In this document: positions 11,201 to 22,402 of the stretch, in pieces
Layout of the letters: every line of letters begins with the position of its first letter
Position numbering within the stretch: the stretch's first letter is position 1
Origin: Episyrphus balteatus
Lineage: Eukaryota > Arthropoda > Insecta > Diptera > Syrphidae
Assembly (NCBI RefSeq): GCF_945859705.1
Contig: NC_079137.1
Coordinates: 28,639,322 to 28,703,321 of the forward strand
Direction: 5' to 3'
Length of the DNA stretch: 64,000 nt
Translations under genes and position numbers: made by a program
Notes under the pieces: model-generated
Told to the model about the DNA's origin: nothing
Seen by the model: the letters and a program-made list of their open reading frames with translations, nothing else
The model's database searches: none

Positions 11201-11601
11201 ATTTTATATTTGACCTGATTTCTGAAGATCATGTTTGATTTTGAAAGTCAAATTTTGATTTTTGTATCAAATGTGAAATTTAGATTTCATTATTTTGAAA
11301 TTCGATAAATTGAAACGTCCTTTTCAAGGCTTCAATTTTTGAATTTTGAAATATTTACAAAAATATAAGAAATAAAAAAGAGATACAAGAAAATTTACCA
11401 AAACAAATTTTAAGAAATATCTTAAAATTTATAATTTTATAATATTGTAAGTATAGATTTTAATTTAGATTTTTTTTTAGTATTTTTAGAATAAATTTTT
11501 TTAATTTAGAGTCCTGAAGAAGGGTGTAATCACGCCCGAAACGTCGACAAAATATTAAAATTACCAAGACAGACCTATAGCCCACTTAGGATCATAACTT
11601 T
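10996..11601 (+). repeat. Right inverted arm (pLTR) of the Penelope-like element
   Basis: Contains the C-terminus of the endonuclease ORF (to 11200), an AT-rich 3' UTR and the hammerhead-like motif at 11511-11548. It pairs over its whole length with 9161-9768. The RNA of the element could fold into a long hairpin through these arms. Confidence 0.9.
11511..11548 (+). ncRNA. Hammerhead-like ribozyme motif
   Basis: Core strings occur in order: CTGAAGA (11514-11520, matches CUGANGA), stem II GGGTGT/ACGCCC of 6 bp with loop AATC (11522-11537), GAAAC (11538-11542), then GTC (11543-11545). A GTC directly before CTGAAGA can pair with the GAC after the second GTC to start stem I. Hammerheads in the terminal repeats of Penelope-like elements are established. 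Two departures are visible: an extra A before stem II, and no loop for stem III because GAAAC runs straight into GTC. The segment ACGT is self-complementary, so stem III could form only between two molecules. Activity is not proven. Confidence 0.55.
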
Positions 11602-11614
11602 GAACAGAAATATA
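11602..11614. repeat. 13-bp target-site duplication, right copy
   Basis: Exact match to 9115-9127, immediately after the right arm of the Penelope-like element. Confidence 0.85.
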
Positions 11615-11749
11615 GCGTTGCCGTTTATTTTTTTTTTAATTTTTCTGGTATAAATGACCAAAAGCTAGAATTTCCAATAATAAGCTAATTATAAAGAACT
11701 TTGAACTGCTAGGTAGAAAAGTAACAGTTACTTACTGTGATCCAGTCGT

Positions 11750-12095
11750 GCAATTAATTTTTTCATAATTTACAAATAATGGGTTGGTATTTGGTACAAA
11801 AACGATTTTGTACAAGAATTTTCTATGAAATCGGTTAATTTTTGTATGGGAAAAATCAGAAATCAAGAAAACGGTTCTAAGGCAGTACAACCAGTACACA
11901 TGTTTTTTTAATAAAAATAGTTAGAGCCGTTTTCTTTATTTATATTTTCTTTTTTATTTTAATCATGCGGCAAGTAGATACCGTTAATTTTGGTCCTAAA
12001 AAAATCAATTTGTCGCTTAGGGAATCATCCAAAACCTTTAACTACCGAGCTTGAAGCGTACGCTTCAATAGTCGAAAGTAGAAAAATAGTCTAAG
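11750..12095 (-). repeat. Decayed fragment of the (GTCT)n-bearing repeat family
   Basis: Phrases characteristic of the family recur: CCAGTCGTGCAATTAATTTTTT (about 11742-11763), GTTAGAGCCGTTTT (about 11920), ACCGTTAATTTTGGTCCTAAAAAAAT (about 11980) and AACTACCGAGCTTGAAG (about 12040). The order and orientation of the last three match the minus-orientation copies. No array is present. Confidence 0.5.
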
Positions 12096-13790
12096 AAGAT
12101 ATTAAGTCAAACTTAGCATTAAAATAATGCGAAGCTCCAAAGTAAATCTTATTTTATTTTTAAAACAAAGATATTTTATGACATTATTAGGGTTTTTCGG
12201 ATTATCCGCGTTATATAATATTATCCGCGTTATTAAATAGTATTGAATAATGTTTTTTTTAACCAACATTATTCAAAACCCAGGAATAGACTGCAAATTC
12301 GTTTTGCTTTGTCTTTAAGTCCTTGAATTTTTAATTGCGACACGGCATTGATGAAAAAAAATCCTTTATAAAAAACCGACATTTCACTGTCATTTGCACT
12401 TTTGCAGTATTGCAACACTGCCCATCATAATAGGCACTTGAGACATCTTGAAACTCACATTTATATTCAACACCACCCCCTTAGGCGAATTAAAACACTC
12501 CCGTACGACCCTTATTTCTTAAGAGAACTCCTATTAATGCACCTGAAAGAGTTTACACACCTTGACATCATCTTATAATTTTACAACCCTCCCGGGACAT
12601 ATTATAACGTTGCAAACATTGATTCGTATAAAAATCATTACCCGTTGATGTTGTAGCGTTGTAAAAAAAATAAAATAATTTTAATTTTCCTAAAAACTCG
12701 CCTCTGAGCGCAAAGGATCAAAACAAATCCTGTGTGTTTATGTTTGGTGGGGAATACAGCAAATAAACGAGTAGCATTTTATGGTTTAACTCACGTCTGG
12801 GGGTCATTCGTGTGGAAGCTGTATTGCGTGTAATGGCATGTAGAATATTCGCTCGAAATATGAATTATTATGGAGAGCACGGAATAAACCCTAAACCCAG
12901 TCAATCCCACTGAAAAGCTTAACCAAATAATATGTATGATATTGCCAAGGGCTGTTTCGCATTTCTGAATAAAAAAAATACGAGAATATCCTTGTGATAC
13001 ATGACGACAGCAAAGGATTCTCGAATATCCTCCCGACCATCTCGACGAACTAAACGAGTGGGTTTGTTCGATTTTTTTTTTTTTAAATATCATTGTGGAG
13101 TGAAACAGCTTCATCCTCAGTAAATACTATTCACAGGGAACAACAGAAAATCTCGCGCAGATAACACCAATACAAATAAAAAATAAACATCCGGGATCCT
13201 GGGAAGCAGGCTGCAGAATATAGCACTAGTATCTGAAAGAGAATCCCTAAAATAGGGCACACAGAAACAGAGGTGGAACTGACCATATAAATGCCCGCTG
13301 TATAGGCAATAAAATGACTTAAGGTCTTCTAAAAGGTTTTTCCTCGGCAACAATAATCTTTTGTATTGATTTCTTTATCATCTGTGTAGACCATTAGACA
13401 AGCTAAAATTCCTTTTTGTTTTAAGTTGATAGACTTTTTGATATTTCCCACTTTCTCTTTGAACAAGACTCGATCCAAAAAGTTAAGATTTCCAAAATAA
13501 TGGAGCCCTGATAGGAAACAGTTTGTACCCGGTTTTTTCTTCTTGAATTTAGTAAATAATCCAGCACTGCGTGCAGGTGGAAAGAACACTCGTACTTAAA
13601 TCTGGAAGAGAAAAGGGTTTGAGTTTTGGGTTAGCTGGTGCCTCGGTGGACAACTAAGGATGCGGGCTTAGCGGAGGAAGTACGATACGGAATGTGAGAC
13701 TGAGGATAGTAGAATGCAAATACACACGGAATGAGGCATGGATGAGATGTTAAGTGCATCCATGAAATTCATGGAAATTTTATGTTAAAG
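12096..13790. other. Non-coding stretch, partly less AT-rich
   Basis: From about 12480 to 13760 the sequence is visibly less AT-rich than its surroundings and several short overlapping minus-strand ORFs result. None of their translations shows a domain, a signal peptide with a mature part, or conserved spacing. No gene is claimed. Confidence 0.4.
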
Positions 13791-16700
13791 TTTGTTGTTT
13801 TTCTGTTTTATGTATTTCTGTGTTTTTTATTCTTTATATATATATTTTTGTTTTGTTTTGTTTTTTTTTTTTTTTTATTGTGTGTGTACTTGTGCATTTT
13901 CTTTCTACATCCTGTTTTTGTTCAGAGTTAGCATTCCAATTCAAAATGTTTCCTGCAGGACTTTCTATTGTTTTCTGTGTGTTGTGTATATAATAGAAGT
14001 GAGTAAATTCAGAGCTTTAAGGGATATTCTTTGCTGTCCACACACACAAATATAGTAATCTGTTCAAAACATGAAACAAACAAAAAAAATATGAGGAAAA
14101 ACAATAATAGGTATGCAACAAAACAAAAGATTTTCCTCTGCAAGACAATCTAAAGATGTCAGCTAGAGTGAGCATTTAGAAACTTCAGCATGTATACTCG
14201 GAAGAATCGTTGTGTTAAAAGACGATTTACATGGAACGAAAGATTTTAAGTTATGAGAATGGAGGTGGATTTAGTTAACTTGATTTTTACTTTTATTTTT
14301 TCATTTTTTTTTTGAAGGGTTAATGAATCGTATTTGAAAAGGGTATACATATACGCACTGTGGGTTCCAGTTTCAGTTTGAGATACATTAAAATATGATA
14401 TAAATTGAATGAGTTTATTTGAGGGATTTATGGAAGAGATTAACTTAAGAACGAGTTGATAAATAACTTTTAGTATTATCTTTTTAGGGTTGTCAGGCAT
14501 TGGTAATATTTTTGTGATATCAGATTTGTGACCTTTGATCATAAATTAGCTGTCTCGTCTTTAGTAGTCTTCCACATGAATGGAATAAATCAGTAGATTT
14601 AAAATTTATTTTATATCCATACTTCAAAAATTTCAAAGCTTCAATTTTTGTTTTCATGTTTATTATCTTTCAATTAGGTACTCGTGTACTTACCTATTAA
14701 ATTCGGGTACGGATCATTAACTTTGATTTGAGCAATACACCTTCTTTTATTGCAAATATTCCGTGTTTATATCATTCACTTTAAAAAAAATATTAAATAG
14801 ATACATATTTGTATAAGTTTTGGATTACATACATATTACAGAACTTGTTCTTACCTTGCAAAAAATACAAAATGTATTTTGATGGCTTTAATGTCCGCGG
14901 ATTGTTCACATTTAGAGTACCTAGAGTTTTTTCAAAGTTCTTGTGTCCCAAACATTTTACACAAACAGCAATTAGTTGGGTCATCCTTAAAAAAAACACT
15001 TTATTTCGTTCGAACTTTGTCATATGCTGAATAAAAAACTGTTTACAGATTTATCCCTATCACGTCTATAGTTTTTGAGCTATACTCACCACTATTTTCG
15101 ATATATACGCCCATGTTCCGCAATTCTACCAAAAGTGAATTCAAACCTCTTTTCAATTTCACGTGAAATGAAAAAGGAGAAATGCAGAACGTGGAAGTCT
15201 CAAAAACTTATTTTGAATGAATTTCTTTTTGATGTTTAATCCGAAATATTATGTTTTTATTTGTTCGTAATATGTTGCTTTTTTAATCTAAATCAGAAGC
15301 GCAAACTGGAATTTGCTTAAAGAAACCTGTTGACCACTTAGATTTTGAGATATTAAAAAATTTCTATTTCCAATATCTTTGTGAAAAATATTATTTAAAA
15401 AAAAAAGTAAATATGCATTAGAAGTTTTTCAAAACTAAACGGTGATGTAATTCGACGTCAAAATACTAAAAAAAAATATCTATTCCCAATTAGAATAAAA
15501 TTCGAAAAAACAATTTCCCAACCCTCAACGTCAGCTAAGGTTCTTACTCAAACAAACACAAACAGCCGTTTCAGAATTTGGAGGTGGCTTGAGCATCTGT
15601 GCTGCCTCTAAATCTCTAAGATTTACAAACACGTTTCAGTTAATCATGATAAAATCAGCAAAATAATAACATGATCTTGAAGGCTTGGAGGGGCTTGAGC
15701 CCCCTGAGCCCCCCTCCTCAATACGCCACTGATTGTTCCGTTCTGGTTGTCAAACTGAGCAGAGGGTCAAGTTGAAACTCTCAGAAAACTGTCTTTCCTT
15801 TAGGATTATATCCAAGGTTTAAATTGCCCTTAGATAATCAAAAACAGAATTTTTAATTACATAAGCTTTATAAATAGAACTTTCTAGAGGAGAATTTTGT
15901 AAATAGAATCTTCAAAATACCAAAATTTTGATCCCGCAAAAAATTCCTACCAGCAAAAAAGTCTCTTAGCTTATCAAACTTCTTCCAACAGAAGTATAAA
16001 AAAAGTCACACCTGCTATGAGTCACGGGCTGTATCTATTAATTTAATAGTGATAAATGTCTGCTTTAATGATAATAATATTAGAAAACCCCTAAAAACAC
16101 TTTAAGAACGCTTTAACCAAATATAATATGTTTCCTAAGCGAAACAGCTCGTTTGCTGAATAAATCATAATTCCTCTCCCTCGCTATAATAGCCAGATTG
16201 TTTTTCTAATAAAAAAAACTTTTAAACTCTTCCGAAACTCATAATTTTCTTCTTAGAGACTTTTCAACTTTGTCATAGGCCAACAAAAAACCTGAAACCA
16301 AATCCACTTTGTTATCCAAAAAAAAAGTCAAACCACTTGTTCGCACAGCATTTTAAGTGATAAAACGGTCTTCATCCTTATCCTTAGTTCTTATGATTCA
16401 TGCTCTTCTATCAACTTTGACTTTCTTCTCATTTTTTGTCATTCAAAAATAATTAAACTAGACTAAACGTCAACGTTAACGTTAAAATTTAAATATATAA
16501 ATCTGCTTTAATTTTACAAGTTTCAAGGTTCTCCTGCAGAGAAACATGGTAGCAGCGGTGTGGTGGTGAGTGGTGACGGTCAAATTTTTCAACTCAAAAT
16601 TACTTCCCCTCTGTGATGATGACACTTTGCCAGTAGGATCTTTGTTTACTCGGCCGGCTGTCTGTTGTTTGCATTCATGAAGTTTCTTCCTGTGATGTCA

Positions 16701-16800
16701 GGTGCTGGTGTGGATGAATGAAAATAGAAATAATCCTTGAGGTCTTCTACTAAATTAAACTCAGCTCAAGTGGAACCTAGCACACAGTACCAGACATAGA
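13791..16800. other. AT-rich non-coding DNA
   Basis: T-rich tracts at about 13790-13880. At about 15690-15733 the minus strand reads CAGTGGCGTATTGAGGAGGG followed by a GGGGCTCAGGGGGCTC block. That resembles one end of an hAT-type element, but no partner end was found. Otherwise nothing is recognised. Confidence 0.4.
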
Positions 16801-17142
16801 CCAGAAGCGATGACAACGACGACGATGAGGATGACGATGCCAGTGGAAATGGAAATCATATCTAAACACTCAACAAACAATTTTGGCAAATTCCACAAAA
16901 GCCTTAAAGCCAAAGTTTTACAAAGATATTGTTGTTGTTGCTGTCTACCTTTGGTTTTGAAAAGAATTGAAATTCCATTTGGCAGGAAATCCTATAACCA
17001 AGAGTCTATGCCAAGCACACACATTTCGCGGAAAGCCGCAGCAATTGTTTGTGGGATGAAAGGGAAGAAAAGGCTTACGAATATGCAGCGAGTTCTTCTC
17101 TCTGCAATCGGAAGGATCAACTTCTTCTTCCAAGGACTACTA

Positions 17143-18245
17143 GTCCAGTGCATTTATGATGTTCATATATGGACGACCCAGCAGTTTGTACCACCCCTAA
17201 ATTTTTTTTGCTCATTCGATAGAGCATTGGCTGAATATCATTACCCTGATTTTTCGCACTCGCGAAATTCACCTTTCGGCCGCCATCTTGGATTTTAGTT
17301 TTCGTTGAATACCTCGATTGCTATTTATCCTACATAAAAGTTGTGTATACAAGAAACGTAGGCAATTAAATTTCGCGTCTTTTATGTTAAGAACATTTTT
17401 TCGATATTCTGACTATTAAAAAAGTTACAAGCCAAAAAAGTAGAAAAAACCGAAAAAAATGACAATTTTAATGTTTTGAGGACTTTTTATCAAAATTATG
17501 AAAAAACATTCCGAAAAAAGATTATTCACCTTAAAATTCTCTACAATTCTGCTATACAACTTTTTTTTCTATCTTCATAAATACAAAAGTTATTAATACT
17601 TTTTTCTGTTAAAAATGCTCTTTTTTGTTTGTGTTTTTTATCTTTACTTTTTTCTTAATTTTTTTTTTACCAAATCTTGAATTTTAAATGATTAGTGAGT
17701 ATTTTAAAGCTTTATGTTACAAGAGAAAATTCAGGACTTGCAATTTTTTTATATTTAAGTCTCTTCATTTCGTAGAAAAGGGGTATTTTTTAACAAAAAA
17801 GTATTAATAACTTTTGTATTTATAGAGATAGAAAAAAAAATTGTATTGCAGAGTTGTAGAGAATTTTAAGGTGAATAATCTTTTCTCGAAACGTTTTTTC
17901 ATAATTTTGATAAAAAGTCCTCAAAACTTTAAAATTGTCATTTTTTTCGGTTTTTTTTACTTTTTTGGCTTGTAACTTTTTTAATATTCAGAATATCGAA
18001 AAAGTGTTCTTAACATAAAAGACGCGAAATTTAATTGCCTACGTTTCTTGTATACACAACTTTTATGTAGGATAAATAGAAATCGAGATATTCAACAAAA
18101 ACTAAAATCCAAGATGGCGGCCGAAAGGTGAATTTCACGAGTGCGAAAAATCAGGGTAATAATATTCAGCCAAGGCTCTATCGAATGAGCAAAAAAAATT
18201 TGGGGGTGGTACAAACTGCTGGGTCAAATTATAAATGCACTGGAC
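17143..18245. mobile_element. Foldback (long-TIR) element with TA target duplication
   Basis: Two arms of roughly 450-500 bp are near-perfect inverted copies around a short T-rich centre. The ends are GTCCAGTGCATTTAT and ATAAATGCACTGGAC, each flanked by TA (17141-17142 and 18246-18247), suggesting a Tc1/mariner-type target. Landmarks in both arms include CCAGCAGTTTG, GCTCATTCGATAGAGC, GGCCGCCATCTTGGATTTTAG and TACAAGCCAAAAAAGTA with their complements. No transposase is present. The left arm overlaps the end of a chance ORF that starts at 16810. Confidence 0.88.
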
Positions 18246-18247
18246 TA

Positions 18248-19615
18248 TACAGCAAGACTACAACTGTGCGACATGCCTGAATGGTGATATAGGTTTATAT
18301 TTTATTCTGTTCTATTCTGGAGAAGAAGGGAGTTTTTCCATCTTCGAACGAATGACAATTTTATACCATTTAAAGAAGAGGACAAAATAAAATCAGTATG
18401 TGTGTTGTACGTGGATTGGAATTCTTATGAGATGTTGTACAGTACCGTATGCAGTTTTTTTTTTTTTTCTTTGTGTAGGAATACTTTTGCTTTTAGTCCT
18501 TATTACTTCTTCGAGATAAATTGAATTTCCTGCTGAAGGAAAGGAAACTAGATTCATAAGTCGGTAAAGTGTAAGTATCTTTGATGTTATTTTGAGACAA
18601 ATAGATTGAATGTTGTTGTTGTTGTTCATTGCAATAGCCAAGGAAGTTGCAGATTTGACATGAGAAGAGGACAAAGAATAAAATGTTCTTCAAGAAAGTT
18701 ATTACACAAATTGGTTTTGCAAATGTTTTTGTATTTCACTTTGTGGGAAGCTTGTGAAAGCCCTTTGAGCGATGTTCAGTGAGTTTTAAAAGGTTTTATC
18801 ATTTAGTTTTTTAAGTCATATGTCAAGAATGAAAGAATACACGAATAAATATTAAATCTTGTAAGACATTTTACTTTTCTGCCAATTTTATGCCAATGTG
18901 TGTTTGTTTTCTGTATGGTTTTCTTTTGACACAAAGGTTCAAATCCAGATTGTAATAAAACATAAAACCACCCAATATAAGCAGTGGAATTTAGACTTTT
19001 TTTTTTGTCTGTATGTAAAGGCAGAAAGTTACTCTGAATGTATTCAAGTACGCACAAATTTAATTCGTAGCTACATATATCAAAAAAAAAATTGGGTGGC
19101 ACTTTACTTTTTCCCTTCACTGTAAAGCACCTCACCTTCTAATCATCAAAAAAAAAAGTAAAACAACTTGGAAACACACTTGAACAATATATTTTATCTC
19201 TCTTGATACCGAAACAATCGCAGATACTACAAACTATAAGTTATAGCAAGTTTTTTTTGAAACATTTAACATGAAGCTCTGCAGCTGATATTGAAAACTT
19301 AAATTCTCACACCTAATAGTTAGACCAACAGTTTAGATAGTTTGAGAAATCGAAGCAATATGACGATTGAGCGTTTTCTACAAGTAAACGTAATAATAAT
19401 TCCTATATTAACAAATACATGTAGATTCGTATAGCTTCATTAGTAAATATATTATTGTAATTATTTCTTTTTCTAACAATAAATTTACACGAACGTAGGT
19501 ACTTACTCGTATTTCCTCTCAATTTTTGATAATTAATTGAGCAGAATTTTGAAAACTGCAGTTTTTTGGTACAACATTATATTAATTGAGTGAAAAGATG
19601 ATGTTTGACTTCAAA
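18248..19615. other. AT-rich non-coding DNA
   Basis: Only short overlapping ORFs on both strands are present, none with protein-family features. No repeat boundary was identified. Confidence 0.45.
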
Positions 19616-19639
19616 ATAGTTAAAATGTTTTTTTTTTTT

Positions 19640-20200
19640 TAATTTTTTTTCTCAAATTTTGACTTTGAAATGGATTATTTCGAAAAAAAAAATTGGTAGA
19701 AAAATTAGAACTAAGTGTAAAATAGTTCTGGTATCTTCCATATCTGTAAGTTTTGCAAGTTTTTCATACATAGTTTAGAAAATTCCCACCTGCCTGACCA
19801 GGGGAGATAGAGCCTTAGTAAAAAGAGATTTAATTAAACCATTACCAATTCTCGTCGCTTATGTTATCGTACTCGTGCCAAAATAAGTTACTTGGCAACG
19901 ACTAAGAACCGGGGCCGAACCACGGCATACGTTTAATTAAATCTCTTTTTTAACGTATGGTTGCTATGTGTCTCTATCTTTTTCTATCGATTAAATAGAG
20001 ACAGCAATAGTCAAAACGTTAACGTATGATCGTATTCGGTGCCGTTTAGACGGGAGGGGCATTTTCTAAAAAATAACTTAAATTAAAAAAAAAAAGTATT
20101 TAAAAACAACGGCAACACTCTTGCAGTTATGGAAGATACCTTTTTCAAAAGCCAGAATTTTTTTCGAAAACATGGAATACTATTTTATTTTAGAGTTTCT
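19640..20200. repeat. Nested palindromic (foldback) repeat
   Basis: Outer arms pair: GGTATCTTCCATA-CTG-AAG near 19728 with its complement near 20130, and TTTAGAAAATTCCCACCTGCC near 19770 with GGGAGGGGCATTTTCTAAAAA near 20053. Inside, GTAAAAAGAGATTTAATTAAAC (about 19817) pairs with GTTTAATTAAATCTCTTTTTTA (about 19930). The right side (AACAACGGCAACAC...AAAGCCAGAA) shares wording with the interior of the foldback at 59255-60708, so the two are probably related. Confidence 0.6.
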
Positions 20201-20475
20201 GACCACTGAAAACAGATTATTTTAAAATAGGTATATTCAAAAATAAACAAATATTAAATTGAAATTTTTGGCTCTACTGTATATTCATTCATTCAATGTT
20301 TTCAATTGGGTAACTTTACTAAATCGTTTGCCAAAGTTTGCACCCCTGAAACCAAAAGAAAACAAATGAAAACGAATTCAAAAAATTAGAGAAACAAAAA
20401 TTCAAATAAAAACAAACTCAATCACGCAAAACCGACAAAAGAGGGCTTTCACACTCGTAAAATAACGACTCAACT

Positions 20476-21166
20476 CTCAGTGCATGTTATATCATCAACC
20501 ACCCACCGTCAGTCATCGTTGTTTAAATAGACGATAAAATCATAACAAATATCGGCAGCTATAGATACTCATACTCTTTTATTTTTGTTACTCTAATTTA
20601 TATTTGTGTGTTTTTATTCACAAAAACATTTCGCGATAGTGAAGGTCGAAACCGTGGCCGTTGCCGTTTGTCGTTGTTGCCGTCCGTCCACGTTGTCGTT
20701 CGCCTTTGTGATTGTCTTTTTCATCAAAAATAAAATATCTAATCTTAGATAATAATAAAATAAATGTTTTATTCCCTCATTTTTGTGTTTATTTGCAGAA
20801 GAAGAGATCAAAAATTAAAAAAAAAATAATAATTTAATATACATGAAACAAAGGCAAGAGAAAATTCTTTAAAATAAATTTAAATATATTTTTTTAACAA
20901 CAACAAAATAAAATATATAGATATATAGTTATATAAATACCCTCTCAATATTTTTGTACAAAATTCAACAAATTAAACAAATAATGTTGTGAAAATATTT
21001 GTGAAGTGCAAGTGGAAAAAAATAAAATACTGTGAATTATAAAACAACAGAAATTAAATCGTAACACAAAAAACGTAAAAATATTTGGTGTCAGCTGAAG
21101 TAAAGATTCCTTGAAGTCAAAATAGGAAACGAAAAAAGGATACATAAAAAGAAACCAAAGCCAGAG
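20476..21166 (+). promoter_or_regulatory. Candidate promoter / 5' UTR of the kinase leader exon
   Basis: Initiator-like TCAGTG (20478-20483) and TCAGTC (20509-20514) lie about 650-690 bp upstream of the ATG at 21167. The intervening sequence is non-coding, with a GTTGCCGT/GTCGTTG-rich patch at about 20650-20705 and A-rich tracts. No TATA box or exact downstream promoter element was found, and a 5' UTR intron cannot be excluded. Confidence 0.25.
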
Positions 21167-21200
21167 ATGATTTACATCGATGACACTGATCCTGAAGGGA
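21167..21200 (+). CDS. Candidate first coding exon of the MLCK-like kinase gene
   Basis: The ATG at 21167 opens MIYIDDTDPEG plus one extra base, immediately followed by GTGAGT, a consensus 5' splice site. The open codons continue only briefly into the intron (a stop comes within a few codons), so splicing is required. The exon ends in phase 1 with a single A. The kinase exon whose acceptor is at 62118 supplies two bases, TC, before its first full codon, making ATC (Ile) and an unbroken frame into LEPAFPPRDVTIKRG. That agreement would arise by chance one time in three. The short acidic leader fits an MLCK-like protein with the kinase domain near its N-terminus. The link across about 41 kb is inference; the exon could instead belong to an unseen gene. 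Confidence 0.5.
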
Positions 21201-22259
21201 GTGAGTATTAATTTAAAAACATTATTTTATTTTTAAAATTTCAAATTATTATTTTTGTATGTAAAATTGATTCAACTATTGATAAAAAGATACAATACTT
21301 GTGTTCCTAAAAAAAATCAATACAGGGTGTACCAAAACCTCTCACCTAGATAAGAATACAAACATTTTCATTTTTAATACAAACCCCTTCCAAAAAAACA
21401 GCCTGTGTATGAAATCCACTTGAAATGTTACATATTAGATTGCTTCAGTGCTTTCATCAAACAGAAAGAATATGCACTATAAAGATTTTTGTCTCTTTGA
21501 ATACTTCAGATCAATTTCAAATTGTTTATTAATTTATGTATAAATACATCAATTAATTGAATGAAATGCACCTACAAACAAACTTTTAGATTAAAAGTGT
21601 GAACAAAATATTCACAAATTCACAACAAGGCATTAAACAAACAAGCAAGAAACAAAGACTTTTGGTATTTTCCCGATAGCCATTGCAAAATCATTATAAA
21701 ACTATTGACTACCGACCATTTGAAGAAGTCTGACAAAGTTTCACTTCATAGTCTTTAGATTCCGCGCAACTGTAGATACGCTTTGTTTACATTACCATTT
21801 ATCATTATCGATAAATAGATATCTGTAAGCAATAAATGCACTTGAAGACAAAATTCAGTCATCAAAATAATTGAATCTGATGTAAACGACCGTTAAAATT
21901 ATAAATGTTTTATCGTGTCATTGTTGCCAACTTCATTCAGTATATATTTACATGCAGGAAATTAAAAATTAGTAGAATAGAGTTAGACGCTTGAAGCATT
22001 GCACACAATTTCGAGAGATTTTTTTTCAAGAATGTTACCACTTTTTCGAAACGATGCCACTTTAAGGCACTACTGAACTAGTTTTTTTTATGAAAAATTA
22101 GTTTATTCAAAATGCACATAATCTTGCAGTTATGTACATTATTTTTTGAATTGAAAACAGTAAATATTATAATTTTTAAGTGAAAATAGTCAATTATTCT
22201 CAAGTAAGAATTTATATACCTATGGTGAGGATTTATTTTACCCAGTGTTTACATTATTT

Positions 22260-22402
22260 GAGATGTTGTGTTAGAGAAATTATGATTTTTTCGCATCAGC
22301 TGGTTGGGTGTAAGGTCGTAATAATGTAATGTTTTTTGACTAAAACATCATTACGACCTAACCAGCCGATGACAAAAAATTTGAATTTCTCAAACACCTC
22401 TA
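22260..22402. repeat. 143-bp imperfect hairpin
   Basis: Arms of about 60 bp pair: GTTAGAGAAATT-ATGATTTTTTCGCATCAGCTGGTTGGGTGTAAGGTCGTAATAATG on the left (in pieces) with CATCATTACGACCTAACCAGC, GATGACAAAAAATTTGAATTTCTCAAACACC on the right. The loop is about 20 bp. It could be a small MITE or a hairpin RNA gene. No flanking duplication was resolved. Confidence 0.6.

Larger units (their letters stand above)
9128..11601 (+). mobile_element. Penelope-like retroelement with inverted terminal arms
   Basis: The element encodes a reverse transcriptase followed by a GIY-YIG endonuclease, the hallmark architecture of Penelope-like elements. It is bounded by a 13-bp target duplication (9115-9127, 11602-11614). 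Arms 9161-9768 and 10996-11601 are inverted copies, about 608 and 606 bp, and differ only at scattered positions. Each contains the 3' end of the ORF, the 3' UTR and a hammerhead-like motif. This is the known inverted pLTR arrangement, in which a partial copy lies upstream of the main copy in opposite orientation. A short extension (9128-9160) lies outside the left arm, comparable to the 'tail' reported for these elements. The main copy is 5'-truncated inside the RT, and near-identity of the arms points to recent insertion. Confidence 0.92.

Noticed and set aside
12791..13589. Several overlapping minus-strand ORFs of 78-107 codons
   Set aside because: No domain, and the frames overlap one another; they are explained by locally lower AT content.
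16810..17298. 162-codon plus-strand ORF
   Set aside because: Low-complexity Thr start and Cys run, no domain, an opposing minus-strand frame, and its end lies inside the foldback element at 17143-18245.
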